Source of the DNA: Corynebacterium hindlerae
Lineage (GTDB): Bacteria; Actinomycetota; Actinomycetes; Mycobacteriales; Mycobacteriaceae
Direction: 5' to 3'
DNA length: 64,000 nucleotides
NCBI RefSeq assembly: GCF_014117265.1
Contig: NZ_CP059833.1
Coordinates: 2,015,069 to 2,079,068, forward strand
The notes beneath the pieces are model-generated. The model saw only the letters and a program-made list of their open reading frames with translations. It was not told the DNA's origin and made no database searches. The position numbers and the translations under genes are program-made. Below, piece by piece: positions 34,862 through 43,891 of the stretch. Within the stretch, counting starts at the first letter, position 1, and each line of letters opens with the position of its first letter.

Positions 34862-35845
34862 CTAGACGCTAACCCGCTTACGGAACACCCAATACGTCCA
34901 CCCCTGGTACAGCAGCACCACCGGCGTCAAAAGCACCGCAGCCCACGTCATAATCGTGAGCGTGTACTGGCTACTCGACGCATTGTAGATATCCAAAGAC
35001 ACACCATCAGCCAGGGTGGTTGGCATCAGGTTCGGAAAGAGGCTACCGAACAGCTGCGCAGCACAGAGCAGGATGACCCCAGCCCAGGCGGCAAATGCCC
35101 AACCGTCCCTGCCCCTAAACAGCGCCACAGCGGCAGCAAGAGCGCACAACACCAGGGCGACGAGCAGAATCCATGTTGCCACACGACCGTGCTGGAGTTG
35201 CGTCCACACCAGGAACACCGCTGCCACAGCAATCACCGGGATGATGAGCTTTCGCGCAATCTCATGCGCACGACCACGCAGCGGCTCCTCAGATTTCAGC
35301 CCCAGGAACAGCAAGCCATGGATCAGGAAGGCCCCCAGGAACGTGACACCACCCAGCAGGCCGTACGGGTTCAACAGGGCGATAAAACCGTCGAAGCCGG
35401 ACTCGATCTGACGGTTGCCGTCGATAGCAACGCCCCGCACGATGTTGCCGAAGGCCACACCCCACAAAATCGCCGCCACCCAACTGCCGAACATAATGCC
35501 GAGGTCGCACCGATCCCGCCACTGCTCGGTATCGACTTTGCCACGCCATTCCAACCCCACGCCACGCAGAATCAGTCCGAGCAAGATCAGGAACAGTGGC
35601 AAATAGAAACCCGAGAACAACGTGGCGTACCACTCCGGGAACGCCGCGAACAGCGCGCCACCAGCGGTGATAAGCCACACCTCGTTGCCGTCCCACACCG
35701 GACCGATCGTCTTAATAGCGGCCGTGCGTTCCTCTTTCTTTAGCCACGGCAACACCATGCCGACACCAAAGTCAAAGCCCTCCAGGACGAAGTAACCAGC
35801 AAACAAAACAGCGACCAGAATGAACCAAACCGTTTGCAAATCCAT
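34862..35845 (-). CDS. cydB: Cytochrome bd oxidase subunit II
   Basis: 327 residues with about eight membrane helices. Conserved GFDFGVGMVLPW at residues 24-35 and GPVWDGNEVWLITAGGALFAAFP near 50-70 are signatures of subunit II. It holds the oxygen-reducing bd quinol oxidase together with CydA in the membrane. The gene shares one base with the cydA stop. Confidence 0.95.
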   Translation of the reverse strand: MDLQTVWFILVAVLFAGYFVLEGFDFGVGMVLPWLKKEERTAAIKTIGPVWDGNEVWLITAGGALFAAFPEWYATLFSGFYLPLFLILLGLILRGVGLEWRGKVDTEQWRDRCDLGIMFGSWVAAILWGVAFGNIVRGVAIDGNRQIESGFDGFIALLNPYGLLGGVTFLGAFLIHGLLFLGLKSEEPLRGRAHEIARKLIIPVIAVAAVFLVWTQLQHGRVATWILLVALVLCALAAAVALFRGRDGWAFAAWAGVILLCAAQLFGSLFPNLMPTTLADGVSLDIYNASSSQYTLTIMTWAAVLLTPVVLLYQGWTYWVFRKRVSV

Positions 35846-37341
35846 TAGTTTCGCACTCCTTCAGCACCGAAACGAAGCGGTTCGACAGGGGCGTCAGGCG
35901 GCCCATATCCATCAGCAGCGTGATCGCTAGCCCCAAGCGGAAGTGGTCCTTCCAACACCTTCTTGCGGATCAGCCAGAACCACACCAGCGCGAGCAAACC
36001 GTAGACCAGCGTAAACCCGATCAACGACACCCACACCACCCACGGCGCATGGTTAGACACACCGAAGTCAACAATCAAATGAATCTGGTCCTCACCGTTG
36101 GGGCTCCCCGGAGCGAATGCCGGATTTGGATGCACAATCCATGGCTGGCGCCCCATCTCCGTGAACACCCAGCCCGCAGAGTTAGCGACAAACGGGAACG
36201 GCGTAGCCCACAATGCCAGGGTGCCGAACCACTTCTTGTCTGGAAGCGCGCCCTTCCTAGAGAACCAAAAGCCCAGGACACACAGGATGAGGGAGCCGAC
36301 GATCAGGCCGATCATCATGCGGAACGACCAATACGTGACGAACAGGTTTGGTGTGTAATTTCCCGGACCGTACAGTGCCTCGTACTTATCCTGCAGCTGA
36401 TTCACACCCTGCAAGGTCACACCCGAGAACTTGGTTTCAGACAGGAAACTCAAGACCCACGGAACCTCAATCAAGTGTTTGACGGACTCACAGTTGTTGT
36501 GGGTACCCACGGTCAACACGGAGAAATGCGGATCCATTTGGGTTTCACAGAGTGATTCTGCAGACGCCATCTTCATCGGCTGCTGGATGAACATCAATTT
36601 AGCCTGAATATCGCCGGTAATACCGAGCAATACCGAAGAGATAGCGGTGACCCATAAACCGAGGCGCATTGTAGGGCGCCACAAAATGCTGGCCCGATCC
36701 TTGTGAGCCAAGCGATCACGCACGATCCACCATGCCGAAATACCGGCCATGAAGGTGCCCGCCGTCAACAACGACCCAGAGAACGTATGAGGCCAGGCCG
36801 CAAGCGCAGTGGGGTTGCTCAGCAGCGCACCAATATCTGTCAGCTCAGCACGACCCGTCTCTGGGTTGAACACCGCACCCACCGGGTGCTGCATAAACGA
36901 GTTCGCCACGATGATGAAGTAAGCGGACAGGTTAACCGCAAACGCAACCAACCAGATCGAAGCCAAGTGCGCCCACTTAGGCAACCGGCCCCAACCAAAA
37001 ATCCACAGTCCGAGGAAGGTGGATTCAATGAAGAAAGCAGCGAGTCCCTCTAGCGCCAGCGGGGCGCCGAAAACATCGCCCACAAAGCGCGAGTATTCAC
37101 TCCAGTTCATACCGAACTGAAACTCTTGCACAATGCCGGTTACCACGCCCATGGCGAAGTTAACCAGGAACAATGTGCCAAAGAACCGAGTAGCGCGATA
37201 CCAGTGATCTTTGCCGGTGACGTGCCATGCGGTCTGCAGCATAGCCACTAGCGGGGCAAGGCCGATAGTTAAAGGAACGAAAATAAAGTGATAAACGGTG
37301 GTAATCCCAAATTGCCACCTTGAGACATCCACTATGTCCAT
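35845..37341 (-). CDS. cydA: Cytochrome bd oxidase subunit I
   Basis: 498 residues. It carries the quinol site and all three haems of the high-affinity oxidase. Ligands visible: His18 (VYHFIFVPL), His185 (WPHTFSG) and Met396 (TEMGRQPW). The Q-loop is of the short actinobacterial type (about 250-330). The ATG at 37341 is preferred since GGAGG lies 8 nt upstream; the in-frame GTG at 37350 is too close to it. First gene of cydABDC, giving respiration at low oxygen. Confidence 0.95.
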   Translation of the reverse strand: MDIVDVSRWQFGITTVYHFIFVPLTIGLAPLVAMLQTAWHVTGKDHWYRATRFFGTLFLVNFAMGVVTGIVQEFQFGMNWSEYSRFVGDVFGAPLALEGLAAFFIESTFLGLWIFGWGRLPKWAHLASIWLVAFAVNLSAYFIIVANSFMQHPVGAVFNPETGRAELTDIGALLSNPTALAAWPHTFSGSLLTAGTFMAGISAWWIVRDRLAHKDRASILWRPTMRLGLWVTAISSVLLGITGDIQAKLMFIQQPMKMASAESLCETQMDPHFSVLTVGTHNNCESVKHLIEVPWVLSFLSETKFSGVTLQGVNQLQDKYEALYGPGNYTPNLFVTYWSFRMMIGLIVGSLILCVLGFWFSRKGALPDKKWFGTLALWATPFPFVANSAGWVFTEMGRQPWIVHPNPAFAPGSPNGEDQIHLIVDFGVSNHAPWVVWVSLIGFTLVYGLLALVWFWLIRKKVLEGPLPLGASDHAADGYGPPDAPVEPLRFGAEGVRN

Positions 37342-37599
37342 ACGTGACACCTCCAGGTGTGAAAAGCGCCCTCAAATACAAGCATGCTCCCTAAGTAGTC
37401 GGGTACACCAGAGATAAAGTTTCCAATCACATAGCACTTGGCCCTTTTCGGGGCTATTTACCCCCACCGTTTTTGTTCCGGCAGGATTATCAAGCGCTGG
37501 AGTGTGGTTTTGGGTGATTCCGTGACCCGATTTTGTGATCCAAAAATCAAGGGTCTAAAGTAGTTCTCTAGCGACACTCTCTAACGAGCGTTGCTGGTC
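37342..37599. promoter_or_regulatory. cydA / tRNA-Lys divergent upstream region
   Basis: Holds the promoter of the cyd operon on the minus strand and of tRNA-Lys on the plus strand. I could not assign a regulator site with confidence. Confidence 0.4.
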
Positions 37600-37672
37600 G
37601 GGCCTTTAGCTCAGTTGGTAGAGCTACGGACTTTTAATCCGCAGGTCGCGGGTTCGAGCCCCGCAGGGCCCA
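37600..37672 (+). tRNA. tRNA-Lys (TTT)
   Basis: Full cloverleaf: acceptor GGGCCTT with AGGGCCC, anticodon loop CTTTTAA, T-arm GGTTCGAGCC. No encoded CCA. Confidence 0.95.
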
Positions 37673-37675
37673 CAG

Positions 37676-37716
37676 TAAAAAGCCCGCCCACTTTTCGAAG
37701 TGGGCGGGCTTTTTAT
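37676..37716 (+). terminator. Terminator of tRNA-Lys
   Basis: AAAAAGCCCGCCCACTT pairs with AAGTGGGCGGGCTTTTT around TTCG. Confidence 0.9.
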
Positions 37717-37856
37717 TGCGGGCTGTTGGGGTGGATTCTTTAGTGCATTGTGTGCGATTTAAAGCTTCCGTTTGCGCACGTCAGGGGCGGATTTTGTACT
37801 CGGGGAAAATTCACGTATATTAAACGTCTGTCGCAAGGGAAACCCCTTGAAGGCTC

Positions 37857-37929
<73 letters not shown>

Positions 37930-37966
37930 CAAAGGTCCGCTTCGGCGGGCCTTATTAACTAAATAT

Positions 37967-38040
37967 GGCCCTGTGGCGCAGTTGGTTAGCGCGCCGCCCT
38001 GTCACGGCGGAGGTCGCGGGTTCAAGTCCCGTCAGGGTCG
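37967..38040 (+). tRNA. tRNA-Asp (GTC), copy 1
   Basis: Anticodon loop CTGTCAC, T-arm GGTTCAAGTCC, 74 nt. Identical in sequence to the copy at 38545. Follows tRNA-Glu closely and probably shares its transcript. Confidence 0.95.
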
Positions 38041-38049
38041 CATTTGGGT

Positions 38050-38086
38050 AAAAATCCCTACTCCAGGCAATGGGGTAGGGATTTTT
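38050..38086 (+). terminator. Terminator after the Glu-Asp tRNA pair
   Basis: AAAATCCCTAC pairs with GTAGGGATTTT, followed by more T residues. Confidence 0.85.
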
Positions 38087-38229
38087 TCGGGTTAAGGGAC
38101 AAAACGTGTGTCCATGTGGGGTGGGGCCGTTGTTATTGCACCGTCTTTGGTGGATGGGGCTCCTTGGTCGCCGATACAGGTAAACAGAACCTGCAAGCAC
38201 AGGCGGAGTAGTTTCCGACGTGTGGGCAG
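38087..38229. other. Intergenic spacer between tRNA-Asp copies
   Basis: No gene recognised. Leads into inverted-repeat copy 2; the remaining 38321-38544 should hold the promoter of the second tRNA-Asp. Confidence 0.5.
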
Positions 38230-38320
38230 GAAAGCCGATATTGAATTGACGATAACTCCTCGTTGTCACTTGTTTTCGCTAGCGTGACCTAGGGTCATCG
38301 TCAATTCAATATCGGCTTTC
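38230..38320. repeat. 91-bp inverted-repeat element, copy 2
   Basis: Perfect 24-bp arms at 38230-38253 and 38297-38320 around a 43-nt loop. Inner core CGATATTGAATTGACGAT is shared with copy 1 at 31514; the outer tip is GAAAGC with GCTTTC. The loop also contains GTCAC pairing with GTGAC. Confidence 0.85.
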
Positions 38321-38544
38321 GACTGCTGGACTCACCCGACCCGCCTGCCTAAGGTTTAGTGCTCGATTCGAATACCCAATCCCTACCACCACAACCGCTT
38401 AACTTGAGTTAACCGCCTAGGTATGGGGTGAGCGGCATTTGGGGTTGAAACTCACGAATTATCTAATCTGACCTGCAGATTTGTTTAGAGCTGGCACTTC
38501 TGTGTAAAGTTTTACCTCGTGCGAGAGAGTAACTCTTTCGACAC

Positions 38545-38618
38545 GGCCCTGTGGCGCAGTTGGTTAGCGCGCCGCCCTGTCACGGCGGAGGTCGCGGGTT
38601 CAAGTCCCGTCAGGGTCG
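38545..38618 (+). tRNA. tRNA-Asp (GTC), copy 2
   Basis: Same 74-nt sequence as the first copy. Followed 26 bp later by tRNA-Phe. Confidence 0.95.
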
Positions 38619-38644
38619 CAGGTTTATCCTTGTGGTAAGCCAAC

Positions 38645-38717
38645 GGCCAGATAGCTCAGTCGGTAGAGCACACGCCTGAAAAGTGTGGGGTCGCCAGTTC
38701 GATCCTGGCTCTGGCCA
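38645..38717 (+). tRNA. tRNA-Phe (GAA)
   Basis: Acceptor GGCCAGA with TCTGGCC; anticodon loop CTGAAAA; T-arm AGTTCGATCCT. No encoded CCA. Confidence 0.95.
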
Positions 38718-38724
38718 CATGTTT

Positions 38725-38754
38725 AGCCCCTTGTCGAAAGGCAAGGGGCTTTCT
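38725..38754 (+). terminator. Terminator of the Asp-Phe tRNA unit
   Basis: AGCCCCTTG pairs with CAAGGGGCT, followed by TTCTT. Confidence 0.85.
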
Positions 38755-38791
38755 TGTGTGCTGACTCACTTTTTCTGGCACACTGGTGCCC

Positions 38792-39076
38792 ATGACTGAA
38801 GTACGGCACGAGAAAGACACTAACCGCTACGTTATCGAGGTCGATGGTGAGGTCGCTGGCTACGCTGCGTACACGCTGGACGGCGAAACACGCGTCTTTG
38901 ACCACACTGTTGTTAAAGATAAGTTCCAAGGGCAAGGCCTGTCGCAGCCACTGATCAAGGCTGCCCTAGACGACACGAGGACCGCGAACATTCCTTATAC
39001 GGCTACCTGCTCAGCTGTCGTGCGATTCATTGAAAAGAACCCCGAATACGCGTTAGGCCCGCCGGAGCGGGCCTGA
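38792..39076 (+). CDS. Small GNAT-like N-acetyltransferase (YjdJ/GATS type)
   Basis: 94 residues, the size of the minimal acetyltransferase family. The acetyl-CoA loop is DKFQGQGLSQPLIKAALDD, and the C-terminal TCSAVVRFIEKNPEY is the family signature. The substrate is unknown. ATG 38792 is chosen over GTG 38786, because no ribosome site precedes either and CACACT lies 7 nt before the ATG, a weak leaderless layout. It ends 8 bp before the convergent cysE stop. Confidence 0.82.
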   Translation: MTEVRHEKDTNRYVIEVDGEVAGYAAYTLDGETRVFDHTVVKDKFQGQGLSQPLIKAALDDTRTANIPYTATCSAVVRFIEKNPEYALGPPERA

Positions 39077-39084
39077 CAAAAGAA

Positions 39085-39681
39085 CTAGATGCTGTAGTTA
39101 GCGGGGAAGCCGCCTGTAACGTAGGCGTCAGGGTCGACGAGTTTGATGCACTCATCGGGGTTGCGTGGGCGATTCTTCGCCGGAATCCCCACGGCAATAT
39201 GGTTGGCAGGGACATCTTTGGTTACTACCGCGTTCGCACCGATGGCGCTTCCTTCACCAATGGTGATGGGGCCGAGCACCTTCGCTCCGGCACCCACGGT
39301 GACACCATCGCAGAGCGTTGGGTGGCGTTTCGTTTGGGTTAGCACCTGGCCACCGAGCGTGACTCCGTGGTAGAGCATGACGCCGTCGCCGATTTCGGCA
39401 GTTTCACCGATGACGATCCCCATGCCGTGGTCGATGAAAAAACGGCGACCAATGGTTGCGCCGGGGTGGATTTCAATCCCCGTAAAGAACCGGGTGACCT
39501 GTGCCAAAATGCGAGCAGGCCCCTTGAGCCCTCTGGTCCACAGCGCGTGACTCACGCGATGCGCCCAAATGGCATGGAGGCCTGAGTACACAATGGCGTT
39601 CTCGACATCACCGCGGGCTGCGGGATCATGTTCGCGGGCATTCTGGAGATCTTCGCGGATCATGCGAACTAGCTGATACAT
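39085..39681 (-). CDS. cysE: Serine O-acetyltransferase
   Basis: 198 residues, the short form. Makes O-acetylserine for cysteine synthesis. The left-handed beta-helix begins at [32 protein letters not shown], where the catalytic Asp-His pair is DHGMG. It is followed by TLGGQ and hexapeptide repeats. The C-terminal tail ends in NYSI, an Ile end that can insert into CysK to form the cysteine synthase complex. It lies 55 bp downstream of cysK but also has TAACAT 7 nt before its ATG, so it can be made independently. Confidence 0.95.
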   Translation of the reverse strand: MYQLVRMIREDLQNAREHDPAARGDVENAIVYSGLHAIWAHRVSHALWTRGLKGPARILAQVTRFFTGIEIHPGATIGRRFFIDHGMGIVIGETAEIGDGVMLYHGVTLGGQVLTQTKRHPTLCDGVTVGAGAKVLGPITIGEGSAIGANAVVTKDVPANHIAVGIPAKNRPRNPDECIKLVDPDAYVTGGFPANYSI

Positions 39682-39688
39682 AGCGACG

Positions 39689-39694
39689 ATGTTA
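39689..39694 (-). promoter_or_regulatory. -10 box of cysE, leaderless
   Basis: TAACAT on the minus strand ends 7 nt before the cysE ATG; the same GCTAACATCG context precedes ygfZ. Confidence 0.5.
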
Positions 39695-39736
39695 GCAGCG
39701 TCTCGCCACTCGTGGAGAACCTACGGCGTCGTCAAG

Positions 39737-40672
39737 CTAGTCGCGAATGTCTTCGTACAAAATAGTGGAGACGTAGCGCTCGCCGAAGTCTGGGGCGAGA
39801 GTGACGATGGTCTTGCCTTTGAACTCTGGCCGGGAAGCGATCTCGAGGGCTGCTTTCACATTAGCGCCAGCGGAAATACCGCCCAGGATGCCTTCCTTCG
39901 CGCCCATCGCGCGCGACATTGCCACGGCATCCTCGTTGGTGACGGTGAGAACCTCATCAAGGATCTTGAGGTCGAGTACTTCCGGGATGAAGTTCGCGCC
40001 CAAGCCCTGAATCTTGTGCGGGCCAGCCTTGCCGGTGGTCAGTAGTGGGGAATCGGCTGGCTCGACGCCAATGATGGTGATGTCTGAGTTGTGGTCTTTA
40101 AGCACCGTGCCGACGCCCGTCACCGTGCCACCCGTACCAATGCCAGCGACAAAAGCATCGATTTTGCCGTTGGTATCCTCCCAGATCTCAACCGCGGTGG
40201 TTTCCTTGTGGCGTTGAGGGTTGGCTTTGTTGGCGAACTGTCGGGCTAAGATCGAACCAGGGCGCTCCGCGACGATCTCGTTTGCCTTGTCTACCGCGCC
40301 CTGCATACCGGCTGCGCCCGGGGTGAGAACAATCTCTGCGCCATAGGCGCGCAACATGACGCGACGCTCTGCCGACATTGTTTCTGGCATGGTCAGGACC
40401 ACTCGATATCCGCGTGCTGCACCGACCATGGCGAGGGCGATACCGGTGTTTCCGGAGGTTGCTTCCACGATGGTGCCGCCCGGGGTGAGCTCGCCGGAAG
40501 CCTCGGCGGCGTCGATAATTGCAGCTCCGATGCGATCTTTCACGCTGTTGGCTGGGTTGTAGAACTCGAGCTTGACTAATACTTCAGCTTCGAGGCCTTC
40601 GACGAGGCGGTTGAGGCGTACTAGCGGGGTACGTCCGATAGTTTCCGTGACGTTGTTGTAGACGTTGGACAT
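39737..40672 (-). CDS. cysK: Cysteine synthase A (O-acetylserine sulfhydrylase)
   Basis: 311 residues. Forms cysteine from O-acetylserine and sulfide with pyridoxal phosphate on Lys45 (PANSVKDR). TSGNTG (about 71-76) is the substrate loop and GTGGT (about 176-180) binds the cofactor phosphate. AGAGGAAA precedes the ATG. It is the first gene of cysK-cysE and carries a perfect McbR-type operator upstream. Confidence 0.96.
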   Translation of the reverse strand: MSNVYNNVTETIGRTPLVRLNRLVEGLEAEVLVKLEFYNPANSVKDRIGAAIIDAAEASGELTPGGTIVEATSGNTGIALAMVGAARGYRVVLTMPETMSAERRVMLRAYGAEIVLTPGAAGMQGAVDKANEIVAERPGSILARQFANKANPQRHKETTAVEIWEDTNGKIDAFVAGIGTGGTVTGVGTVLKDHNSDITIIGVEPADSPLLTTGKAGPHKIQGLGANFIPEVLDLKILDEVLTVTNEDAVAMSRAMGAKEGILGGISAGANVKAALEIASRPEFKGKTIVTLAPDFGERYVSTILYEDIRD

Positions 40673-40756
40673 GTTTTCCTCTCGGTTGTTTTCACTGATG
40701 AGGGGAAGTCTACGCCTCTTCTGACGAAAAAACTAGTCTATATAGTTTAGATTAGG

Positions 40757-40772
40757 TAGACTGCATTGTCTA
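40757..40772. promoter_or_regulatory. McbR-type operator upstream of cysK
   Basis: TAGAC-TGCATT-GTCTA is an exact match to the TAGAC-N6-GTCTA site known for the C. glutamicum sulfur repressor McbR. It lies about 15 bp upstream of a plausible -10 (TATAGACT on the minus strand), where bound repressor would block the promoter. Confidence 0.75.
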
Positions 40773-41137
40773 GCTGTGTGTAAATTGTTGAACATTGTTG
40801 GATAATTTCGCCCCAAAATTGTGACATTTAACTTGGACTTTTGGCTTGAATCTTGGGGGCAAATCTGAATACCCCTTCATGAATGGATAGAAAATAGCCG
40901 CTTCGGGGGTGGCTTATTTTGTTATAAACGCAGGTGAAAACGTTTTCGTAGCAGCTTTAGCCATCAAAGGCAGGGGTATCTAACTTGGTTGAACAACGCA
41001 TACTATGCACATCATTAAGTGCCTTGTGAATAAATTGCGCTTTGGTTCACCCCCGCTTTGTGGATATACTCCACATTAATGTGCGAATCGCACACCGACG
41101 GGTGTACCTGCTCGGGTGGAGTTTTAGAGGAGTTTCA
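40773..41137 (+). promoter_or_regulatory. Long ramA upstream region with multiple RamA-like G/C runs
   Basis: About 365 bp without a gene. Runs of four or five G or C, the RamA-type motif, lie at 40811, 40855, 40872, 40905, 40973 and 41050. RamA controls its own gene in C. glutamicum. AGAGGAG lies 7 nt before the ATG. Confidence 0.45.
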
Positions 41138-41983
41138 ATGGTGGAAACGCAATCAATCAAGGACGATGACGACGCGATCCGCGCCGCCCTCACCTCACTG
41201 AAGACTGCGACGGGAATTCCGGTCACCATGTATGCAACGGTGTTTGGGGAAAACAAATTGCAGATCAGCGCTTGGGTTGGCCTGCGTACCCCTGCCTTGC
41301 AAAACATCATTATTGACGCAGGGTCCGGCGTCGGTGGCCGAGTGCTGGCTACCAAACGCCCAGTGGGAGTCTCCGACTACACCCGCGCTAGCGTCATTTC
41401 CCACGAATACGACAAAGCCATCCAGGACGAAGGCCTGCATTCGATCGTGGCCGTCCCTGTTATCGTGCACCGCGATGTAGTCGGCGTCCTGTATGTGGGC
41501 GTTCACTCGTCGCTCCGCCTGGGTGACAAGGTCATTGAAGAGGTGACGATGACCGCCCGCGCACTCGAGCAGGACCTGGCCATCAACGCAGCTTTCCGAC
41601 GCTCCGATGGTCCTCGGGGCGGCGCAGTCAAATCTGGCCGCGTGATGAACGGTGCTGAGTGGGAGCAGATTCGCTCCACGCACTCCAAGCTCCGAATGCT
41701 TGCTAACCGCGTGGGTGATGACTCGCTGCGCAAAGAAATTGAAGAACTGTGCGACCAGATGGTCACGCCAGTTCGCATGAAGCAAACCACTAAGCTCTCT
41801 GCCCGTGAACTGGATGTTCTCGCTTGCGTTGCCTTGGGGCATACCAACGTAGAAGCCGCCGAAGAAATGGGTATCGGTGCTGAAACAGTGAAGAGCTACC
41901 TGCGTTCTGTGATGCGTAAACTGGGCGCGCACACTCGATACGAGGCCGTCAACGCGGCGCGTCGTATCGGAGCGCTGCCTTAA
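41138..41983 (+). CDS. ramA: LuxR-type regulator of acetate metabolism RamA
   Basis: 281 residues, one short of the C. glutamicum protein. N-terminal GAF-like sensor domain (about 20-165, including GSGVGGRVLATKRPVGVSDY), a linker, and a C-terminal LuxR helix-turn-helix (LSARELDVLACVALGHTN then AEEMGIGAETVKSYLRSVMRKL, about 215-265). It activates acetate, glyoxylate-cycle and resuscitation genes. ATG 41138 is set by AGAGGAG; an upstream in-frame start at 41042 is not used. Located next to cysK as in other corynebacteria. Confidence 0.92.
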   Translation: MVETQSIKDDDDAIRAALTSLKTATGIPVTMYATVFGENKLQISAWVGLRTPALQNIIIDAGSGVGGRVLATKRPVGVSDYTRASVISHEYDKAIQDEGLHSIVAVPVIVHRDVVGVLYVGVHSSLRLGDKVIEEVTMTARALEQDLAINAAFRRSDGPRGGAVKSGRVMNGAEWEQIRSTHSKLRMLANRVGDDSLRKEIEELCDQMVTPVRMKQTTKLSARELDVLACVALGHTNVEAAEEMGIGAETVKSYLRSVMRKLGAHTRYEAVNAARRIGALP

Positions 41984-41995
41984 AGAAACAGATAA

Positions 41996-42568
41996 TTAGC
42001 GAGATCCGCCGGGAACCCATTTAGTGTCGTTTCCGGCGTTTTCAATTCGACCGAGGATAAACAACAGGTCGCTCAAGCGATTGAGGTACTGTGCTGGCAG
42101 CTTGGACGTAGTTTCGGGGAACGCCTCGTATGCTGCCCAGGCTGCCCGTTCCGCGCGTCGGGTAATCGTACGTGCGGTATGAATAAGCGCTGCAGTTGGT
42201 GTACCACCCGGAAGGATAAAGGAATCCAGCGGGGCGAGTTCCTCATTGAAGCGGTCGCATTCTTCCTCTAACCGGTCAATGTAGGACTGCTCAATCCGAA
42301 GTGGTGGGTACTTGGGGTTATCTTCGATGGGCGTCGCAAGGTCGGCACCGGCGTCGAAAAGCTCGTTCTGCACGCGCCGCAACGTCGCTGCGATGTCCTC
42401 GCGAGGCGACCCCAACGCCAGCACCTCGCCGAGCGCGGCGTTCGCCTCCTCCGTGTCCGCGTAAGCGTGGAGTCGAGCGTCGTTCTTGGAGACACGCTCA
42501 AAATTGGACAAACCGGTCGTGCCTTCGTCGCCGGTACGGGTATAAATCTTGGTCAAGTGAACAGCCAT
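41996..42568 (-). CDS. Cob(I)alamin adenosyltransferase, PduO/MMAB type
   Basis: 190 residues. Transfers adenosyl from ATP to cobalamin. N-terminal [14 protein letters not shown] is the ATP-binding loop; [25 protein letters not shown] and [13 protein letters not shown] are cobalamin-site helices. This gives coenzyme B12 for enzymes such as methylmalonyl-CoA mutase. ATG 42568 follows TACCGT by 7 nt, so it is probably leaderless; three codons earlier another ATG exists. Divergent from murA. Confidence 0.92.
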   Translation of the reverse strand: MAVHLTKIYTRTGDEGTTGLSNFERVSKNDARLHAYADTEEANAALGEVLALGSPREDIAATLRRVQNELFDAGADLATPIEDNPKYPPLRIEQSYIDRLEEECDRFNEELAPLDSFILPGGTPTAALIHTARTITRRAERAAWAAYEAFPETTSKLPAQYLNRLSDLLFILGRIENAGNDTKWVPGGSR

Positions 42569-42575
42569 GAACTCC

Positions 42576-42623
42576 ACGGTAGTAGAAACCGCCCCAGACA
42601 GCCGGGCATTTTGCGTTTAGACT
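42576..42623. promoter_or_regulatory. Divergent leaderless promoters of the adenosyltransferase and murA
   Basis: Minus strand: TACCGT (42576-42581) ends 7 nt before ATG 42568. Plus strand: TAGACT (42618-42623) ends 8 nt before GTG 42632. Confidence 0.45.
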
Positions 42624-42631
42624 TGGGGGCT

Positions 42632-43891
42632 GTGAAAGAAACATTTTTGGTCACTGGTGGGGTGCGCCTCAAGGGCACGGTTAAAGTAGTCGGCGCGAAA
42701 AACAGCGTGTTAAAGCTGATGGCAGCAGCACTGCTCGCCGAAGGCACAACGACGCTCACCAACTGCCCAGAGATCCTCGACGTTCCACTGATGAAAGACG
42801 TTCTGGAAGGGCTTGGCTGCCAGGTAGAAATCGAGCGCGACAACGTGCGGATTACCACCCCAGCGCAGCTCAAGAGCGACGCCGACTTCGACGCGGTGCG
42901 CCAATTCCGCGCCTCAGTATGTGTGCTTGGACCACTGACTTCGCGGTGCGGTCGCGCCGTTGTCGCACTACCGGGCGGTGACGCCATCGGCTCCCGACCG
43001 CTGGACATGCACCAAACTGGCTTGGAAAAGCTCGGCGCCACCACCCAAATTCGCCACGGCGCGGTTGTCGCCACCGCAGAAAAGCTCCGTGGTGCGCACA
43101 TCTCGCTCGACTTCCCCTCAGTGGGCGCTACGGAAAACATCCTCACCGCCGCAGTGCTTGCCGACGGTGTGACCGTCCTCGACAACGCAGCCCGCGAACC
43201 CGAAATTGTTGATCTCTGCGACATGCTCAATGAAATGGGGGCGAAGGTCGAAGGTGGTGGCACTTCCACCATCACCATTGAAGGCGTTGAAAAACTGCAT
43301 CCCACCACCCACGAGGTTGTGGGAGACCGGATCGTTGCGGGCACCTGGGCGTATGCAGCAGCGATGACCGGTGGTGACATCACCGTCGGGGGCATCGCGC
43401 CTGTTCATCTGCATCTGCCACTCCAGAAGCTCCGCTTGGCCGGCGCCGAAGTGGAAACGTACGCCACCGGTTTCCGAGTTTCCATGCCGGCCCGAGCACA
43501 AGCTGTTGACTACCAGACCCTGCCGTTCCCAGGCTTCCCGACAGACCTCCAACCAATGGCGATCGGTCTCGCTGCAGTGTCTGAAGGTGTATCCGTCATT
43601 ACAGAGAACGTATTCGAATCACGATTCCGGTTCGTTGACGAAATGCAGCGCCTGGGGGCTGATGCCACCGTCGACGGACACCACGTAGTGGTCCGAGGAA
43701 TGGAGGAGCTGTCGTCCACCGCGGTATGGAGCTCAGATATCCGCGCAGGTGCTGGCCTCGTGCTCGCGGCGCTCTGTGCCGACGGGGTAACGGAAATCCA
43801 TGACGTTTTCCACATCGATCGCGGCTATCCGCAGTTTGTGGATTCACTCCAACAGCTTGGTGCCACAATCGAGCGGGTAACCAAGCCGTAA
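42632..43891 (+). CDS. murA: UDP-N-acetylglucosamine 1-carboxyvinyltransferase, fosfomycin-insensitive type
   Basis: 419 residues. Joins enolpyruvate to UDP-GlcNAc, the first committed step of peptidoglycan synthesis. [13 protein letters not shown] near residue 23 contains the catalytic Lys-Asn. The active-site loop reads [14 protein letters not shown]: Asp117 sits where most bacteria have the fosfomycin-reactive cysteine. M. tuberculosis MurA has the same change. The GTG start follows TAGACT by 8 nt; no ribosome site is visible, so it is probably leaderless. The rRNA operon promoter region follows. Confidence 0.95.
   Translation: MKETFLVTGGVRLKGTVKVVGAKNSVLKLMAAALLAEGTTTLTNCPEILDVPLMKDVLEGLGCQVEIERDNVRITTPAQLKSDADFDAVRQFRASVCVLGPLTSRCGRAVVALPGGDAIGSRPLDMHQTGLEKLGATTQIRHGAVVATAEKLRGAHISLDFPSVGATENILTAAVLADGVTVLDNAAREPEIVDLCDMLNEMGAKVEGGGTSTITIEGVEKLHPTTHEVVGDRIVAGTWAYAAAMTGGDITVGGIAPVHLHLPLQKLRLAGAEVETYATGFRVSMPARAQAVDYQTLPFPGFPTDLQPMAIGLAAVSEGVSVITENVFESRFRFVDEMQRLGADATVDGHHVVVRGMEELSSTAVWSSDIRAGAGLVLAALCADGVTEIHDVFHIDRGYPQFVDSLQQLGATIERVTKP

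Noticed and set aside
37967..38618. Duplicate tRNA-Asp as attachment sites of an integrated element
   Set aside because: The 500-bp interval has no integrase or phage gene; only a terminator and the inverted repeat are present.
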